Assembly (NCBI GenBank): GCA_963707895.1
Contig: CAVPRS010000011.1
Span: 1 to 64,000 of the forward strand
Source of the DNA: Fodinibacter sp963707895
GTDB lineage: Bacteria; Actinomycetota; Actinomycetes; Actinomycetales; Dermatophilaceae
Length of the DNA stretch: 64,000 nucleotides
Direction: 5' to 3'
The notes under the pieces are model-generated. The model ran no database searches. It was given only the letters and a program-made list of their open reading frames with translations, and had not been told where the DNA came from. Shown piece after piece: positions 60,961-64,000 of the stretch (positions are counted from its first letter, which is position 1; each line of letters opens with the position of its first letter). Position numbers and translations under genes: made by a program.

Positions 60961-61486
60961 CCTACGAGCGCGCAGGAGTCGGTTTGCCGTCGCGACCTGG
61001 TCGAGTCCGTCCGGGATCTCGTCCAGATGCAAGTACCACTTCTTCGGTCCCGACCCGGGAGGGGTCCAGGGTGCGCGGAAAGGTGATGCGACCGGTGCAC
61101 GCCAAGGACCGAGCCGTCAACTACCTTGGCGCGCTCTCTGCTGCAGCGGATCGTTCTGGCGCCCGCCGACGGGACGTCCGGGTTCGCTCGACGGGCGCGG
61201 CGACCCGGCTACCTCCTGGTCCGATCGGCACCGCAGCCGGCTCGCGCCGGAGCCGATGTATACCGCACGCCCCGCCGTCTACTGGACGCGGTTGACGGGC
61301 AGCCCCCGTCCGGAGACGAAGATGCTGCCTCGGGCTCCGGGAGGAACGGGTCGCAAGGCGCGAAGCCGCCGCAGGATCGCCCGGGCGGTGTCCGCCCCCA
61401 GCAGGGTATGGCACGCGGCACGACGGACCGAGGTGGCCTAGCAGTCAGCGCCACGTCGACAAGCACGAGCCGATCAGCGCGCCAAG
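60961..61486. other. Unresolved stretch before glycosyltransferase 1
   Basis: 526 bases without a credible gene. A plus-strand AKDRAVNYLGAL-like stretch near 61102 could be the front of glycosyltransferase 1, and a minus-strand KKWYLHLDEIPDGLDQVATA stretch near 61000 looks protein-like but has no family match I recognise. Frames change repeatedly. Confidence 0.35.
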
Positions 61487-62073
61487 GTGGAGGAGACCTG
61501 CCCCGGCGCGGTGGTCGTGCCCGTCGAAGGCAATACGGTCTTCGGCGATGTCCTGAATCTCGCGGTGTCTCACGCCTCTGGCGAGATAGCCGTCAAGATG
61601 GACGACGACGACTGGTACGGAGAGCACTTGTCGCCGACCTCGTTCTCGCCGTCGGGTCAGCGGCTCGGAGCTGCGTACGGCTGCCCCGCGAGTTCATCTT
61701 CGTGGAGCCCCTCTGGGTGACAACCCGGCGACCAGATCGAACGGAGCTGTATGGCGAGTTCGTCGCCGGCGGCACGCTTATGAGCCGCGTCGACACGCTC
61801 CGCTCGCTTGGTGGCTTCAGGGCGGTGCGGCGCTCCGTCGATGCCGGGCTGCTGCAGGCGGTTCGTGCCAGCGGGGGCTCGGCGTACCGGAGCCACGGGC
61901 TCAACTACCTTTTGCGCAGGGGCGGCGCAGGCCACACCTGGGACCCGGGTCTCGCATACTTTGTCGCCGCATCGCGTTGTACCAACCAGTGGCGCGGTTT
62001 TCGCCCACCGCCAGGGGTGCGCCCTCGAACCCAGGATCGTCCGGCACGCGCCGAGCACGTAGGTGTCGGATGA
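61487..62073 (+). pseudogene. Family-2 glycosyltransferase 1, frame broken
   Basis: From 61487 one frame reads EETCPGAVVVPVEGNTVFGD and VLNLAVSHASGEIAVKMDDD, the donor-binding DDDD motif; near 61622 a missing base shifts it to LVADLVLAVGSAARSCVRLP, TELYGEFVAGGTLMSRVDTL and YLLRRGGAGHTWDPGLAYFV up to the stop. The N-terminal GT2 part lies in the broken stretch upstream. Its stop overlaps the start of glycosyltransferase 2 by four bases (ATGA). Probably extends or modifies a teichoic-type polymer. Confidence 0.65.
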
Positions 62074-63495
62074 CAACCAATCCCAGCCCGCGCGTGCGGG
62101 CGAACGACTGGCGCGTTTTGCGCGTCCAGGACCTCGGGTCGTGGACCCCAACGCTCACGGTGAGCGTCGTCATCACGGCATTCCGTGCCGAGCGAACGTT
62201 GCCTTTCACCCTCGCTGCGCTCACTGCTCAGACCTACCCCGCTCACCTACTCGAAGTGGTCGTCGTCGACGACGGGGCGGACCGAGTTGCCGGCTGAGGC
62301 CCGCGCAGACCAAGGTGCTCCGGACAAGCGAAAACTGGGGCGGGCTCACGCGTGCGCGCTTGGTGCGCAGGCAGCAGGGGGCGACGTGGTCCACTGGCTT
62401 GACGCGGACATGCTTCCATACGCGGACCACGTGGAGGCCCAAATGCGATGGCACCACGCCATCGACCACGCTGTCGTCCTCGGGCACAAGATGTTCGTCG
62501 ATCCGCCCCTCGGGAAGCTCGCAGCCGGGGAAGTGCCCGGGCTGTCGTCGAGGGTTTAGCGCAGCACCTTTTCGCCGGCCTCGACACGTGGACCCACGAC
62601 TGGGTGGAGGCGGTCTACGAGCGAAGCGATGACCTGGCGACGGCAAGCTGGACGGCGATGCCGTCCACGTCGGCGCCACGGCCAGCGTGCATCGCGACGT
62701 GTACACGGAGTCAGGCGGGATGGACTCTCGCTCAAACTAGGTGAGGACATCGACCTTGGTTATCGGCTTGCGCAGGTCGGCTCGGTGTTCGTACCCGAAC
62801 GGGCGGCGCGCAGCTGGCACCTCGGCCCGACCCATGTGACGAACCGCCGTGAGGAGGTCAACCGCTACAACGCGCCATACCTCGCTGACCGTATCGCCCA
62901 GCTAAGGTGGCGGCGAACCCGCCCAGGACGCACGTACTCCGTCCCCTACGTCGAGGTATTGGTCGACACGGCGGGTCACATCTATGAAAGCGTCGTGGCG
63001 ACTGTCGAAGCAGTACTAGCCTCCACGGTTTCGGACCTGCGGGTTGCGCTAGTGGGGCGATGGTCGGGGCTCGGCGAAGAGCGACGGCGCCCCCTGGACG
63101 ACGACCTGTGAGACTCACGGATGCTCCAAGCGGCCTTCGCTGGGGACGCTCGGGTCCGCTTCGTGAGGACGTACGGGGCGACCGGTTCCCGACGCCCTTT
63201 CGCCTCGTGCTGCCCACCGGCTGGACCCTCGAACCGAAGGCGCTTGACGGGATGCTAAGACATATGGAGCACGCCAACATCGGGTTGCGACAGGTGTTGC
63301 TCGCCGATGGAGCGGTAGCCCACACTCACACGGACTGCCGCGCTGCGCCGGGCTCGCCGGGTGGCAGAACCCGATGAGGACCTCGTGGACGTCCTCGACG
63401 ATGTCTACGGGACCTGGTGGGGCTCGGGTGAAGAGGACGGCTTCCGTCACTATCTCGATCCCACGCCCCCGGGGGCGTGGCCTGGCTTCAACTGA
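62070..63495 (+). pseudogene. Family-2 glycosyltransferase 2 with C-terminal domain, frames broken at least six times
   Basis: The ATG (MTTNPSPRVRANDWRVLRVQ) overlaps the previous stop. In order across changing frames: TLTVSVVITAFRAERTLPFT, LEVVVVDDGAD; WLDADMLPYADHVEAQMRWH (metal-binding DAD); HLFAGLDTWTHDWVEAVYER; the GESGGMD-like SGGMDSRLKLGEDIDLGYRL with the catalytic ED; NRYNAPYLADRIAQLRWRR, VEVLVDTAGHIYESVVATVE, VLPTGWTLEPKALDGMLRHM; and the end VLDDVYGTWWGSGEEDG...PGFN. About 470 residues if repaired. The match to a full-length family along the gene, an intact start overlap and a normal stop favour a functional gene misread in the consensus. Confidence 0.72.
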
Positions 63496-64000
63496 CCCTG
63501 CCGTCCAGTTCCGCCAACACACGGGCGCTGTTCTCGTGATCGAGGGTTCCGAAGAACTTCGCGACCCGTTGGTCGTAGGTCTGCTCACGCTGGAACCCAC
63601 GACGGGCGTAGATCTCGATGGCGGCAACAACTTCTTCGGTCCGCCGCACTGCAGGACCGAAGCCGTCGAGGACGAGGTCGAAGTACCCCGGGCCATATTG
63701 CGTCGCTCTGAAATGCTCCTCGTCGTAGGGCACCGTGACCACGGGCCGTCCGATCGCCGCGGCATCGAAGAACACGGACGACCAATCGGTGACGAACAGG
63801 GAGCACTCGGCGACGGCATCCCGGACGGGTCGGTCGGCGGAGGCGACCTCGATGCGGGGATGGTGAGGAACAACCCCCTGCACCACGGCCGCCATCTCGT
63901 AGTGGGGATAGAACTCCAGGACGAGGTCGTACTTTTCCAGGACTCGGTGCAGCTGTGAGGAGGTCAGCAGGTCGGTGAGGAACCGGTGGTAGTCCGAGCC
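63488..64000 (-). CDS. CDP-glycerol glycerophosphotransferase-like protein, C-terminal part
   Basis: 171 codons in one unbroken frame to the window edge. Landmarks are YDLVLEFYPHYEM, SADRPVRDAVAECSLFVTDW and SSVFFDAAAIGRPVV, the DWSSVFFD loop of TagF/TarL enzymes that build poly(glycerol- or ribitol-phosphate) teichoic chains; VPYDEEHF and the QYGPGYFDLVLDGFGP loop follow. The stop overlaps the end of glycosyltransferase 2 on the other strand by eight bases (convergent). The N-terminal half lies outside the window. Substrate (glycerol or ribitol) cannot be decided. Confidence 0.82.
   Translation of the reverse strand, partial: GSDYHRFLTDLLTSSQLHRVLEKYDLVLEFYPHYEMAAVVQGVVPHHPRIEVASADRPVRDAVAECSLFVTDWSSVFFDAAAIGRPVVTVPYDEEHFRATQYGPGYFDLVLDGFGPAVRRTEEVVAAIEIYARRGFQREQTYDQRVAKFFGTLDHENSARVLAELDGRVS

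Overview
The window is high-GC DNA from an actinobacterium, most likely a member of the Micrococcales close to Intrasporangiaceae (the placement is inferred from gene content and GTG-rich starts, not computed). It spans the chromosomal origin. The core is the canonical actinobacterial order: gyrA-gyrB, dciA-recF-gnd-dnaN, oriC, dnaA on the minus strand, then rpmH-rnpA-yidD-yidC-jag-rsmG-[parS cluster]-parA-parB on the plus strand, followed by trxA-trxB-anti-sigma-sigM-pseudokinase-murJ-Nudix (minus) and the CCA-adding enzyme (plus).

Left arm (1-6.3 kb): the 3' end of a PASTA Ser/Thr kinase (PknB), pabA/trpG, a class E sortase with a small membrane partner, a DUF881 protein, crgA, a rhomboid protease, a cyclophilin and an Ala/Lys-rich membrane protein. 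This is the usual pknB-crgA-ppiA neighbourhood of Actinobacteria. From 6.3 to 14.2 kb lies an accessory sugar operon on one strand: LacI regulator, solute-binding lipoprotein, two permeases, a Tat-exported glycoamylase-like (GH144-type) hydrolase and a GH3 beta-glucosidase, with a clear LacI-type operator ahead of the regulator. It may use a beta-glucan, possibly beta-1,2. From 14.5 to 23 kb come RidA, a membrane-embedded methyltransferase with a frame break, a secreted subtilase, an SNF2-type helicase, an arylamine N-acetyltransferase, an excalibur protein, two tRNA genes and DLW-39.

Between gyrB and dciA (29-35.2 kb) sits an accessory block: a lipoprotein, a GNAT protein, a thioesterase, a protealysin-like M4 protease that carries its own emfourin-like C-terminal domain, an enoyl-CoA hydratase-like protein, a deazaflavin-type oxidoreductase and a divergently transcribed TetR regulator with two mirror-image operators. 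oriC (39.36-40.03 kb) is dense in DnaA boxes. Six perfect 14-bp parS sites lie between jag and the start of parA.

Right arm (58.4-64 kb): a surface-glycopolymer locus with an asparagine-synthase-like protein, a methyltransferase, two translationally coupled family-2 glycosyltransferases and a CDP-glycerol glycerophosphotransferase-like gene running off the window. Reading frames here are broken many times. Isolated single-base frame breaks also occur in yidC and rsmG, and yidC is expected to be essential, so indel errors in the consensus are a likely explanation for many of them. At about 58.5 kb the start of a glycosyltransferase is fused tail-to-tail to a truncated asparagine-synthase-like gene, which marks either a rearrangement or a misassembly.
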